Assembly: GCA_027081695.1 (NCBI GenBank)
Contig: JALWJI010000046.1
Span: 1-5,570 of the forward strand
Reading direction: 5' to 3'
Origin: Acidilobaceae archaeon
GTDB taxonomy: Archaea; Thermoproteota; Thermoprotei_A; Sulfolobales; Acidilobaceae
Length of the DNA stretch: 5,570 bases
Shown here: one piece after another, positions 5,511-5,570 of the stretch
How the letters are laid out: each line of letters starts with the position of its first letter
Numbering within the stretch: position 1 is the first letter of the stretch
Notes under the pieces: generated by a model
The model's database searches: none
Told to the model about the DNA's origin: nothing
What the model saw: only the letters and a program-made list of their open reading frames with translations
Made by a program: the position numbers and the translations under genes

Positions 5511-5570
5511 AACCGGGTGGAGCCTTACTGAATATACGATGATCGTTTCAATATTAACTATTTAATATAA

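Larger units (their letters stand above)
4549..5570. other. 1-kb stretch with no convincing gene
   Basis: No long open frame exists on either strand. Apart from the promoter region of the 307-aa gene, it holds a GTATACTAG tandem repeat (4704-4730), a 47-codon minus-strand frame (5064-5207), a second short minus-strand open stretch ending at 4892, a 13-base odd palindrome (5228-5240), an A+T-rich tract (about 5350-5395) and a TTAA-rich hairpin cluster (5449-5510). No tRNA, rRNA, CRISPR array or transposon end could be recognised. It may be a decayed gene region or hold the control region of a gene to the right. Confidence 0.6.

Noticed and set aside
5480..5530. GGGGTGGTAGAG resembles a tRNA D-arm
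   Set aside because: No matching acceptor stem, anticodon arm or GGTTCAAATC-type T-arm follows, and the region is too A+T-rich for a thermophile tRNA.
5546..5570. GTTTCAAT at the right edge, like the end of an archaeal CRISPR repeat read in reverse
   Set aside because: Only one occurrence is in the window, no second repeat or spacer is visible, and the sequence stops at the edge.

Overview
The window looks like a piece of a thermophilic archaeal chromosome, most likely Thermoproteota (Crenarchaeota) of a Desulfurococcales-like type; no marker gene is present, so this placement is inference. The reasons are A+T-rich DNA, heavy use of AGA/AGG, ATA and CTA codons, TTG starts, Shine-Dalgarno sites of the GGTGATC/GAGGTGG type and TATA boxes about 25-35 bases before starts or leaders. 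All five well-supported genes lie on the minus strand.

Read in transcription order (right to left). 4549-5570 is a 1-kb stretch without a convincing gene. It holds short open frames, palindromes, a small tandem repeat and, near the right edge, a chain of three overlapping hairpins built on TTAA motifs. 3625-4548 encodes an unrecognised polytopic membrane protein of 307 residues whose base composition is the mirror image of its neighbours. 3289-3459 encodes a 56-residue two-helix membrane protein, followed after 7 bases by a PutP-like sodium:solute symporter (1431-3281, 616 residues). These two form an operon with its own TATA box and a stop codon embedded in the next ribosome binding site. 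848-1264 encodes a 138-residue protein of unknown function with a PepSY-like look. 1-696 is the N-terminal 232 residues of a metal-dependent amidohydrolase of the prolidase/imidazolonepropionase-related group, cut by the window edge.

Together the left two-thirds suggests peptide or amino-acid use: a Na+-coupled proline-type importer with a probable small partner, and an amidohydrolase whose closest characterised relatives include Xaa-Pro dipeptidases. The functional link is inference from proximity. The right third is compositionally distinct and may be accessory DNA.

The points most worth a second look are the tiny membrane protein coupled to the symporter, Glu at the symporter position equivalent to the essential Asp55 of E. 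coli PutP, the abrupt reversal of strand composition near 3600, and the mutually exclusive hairpins at 5449-5510.
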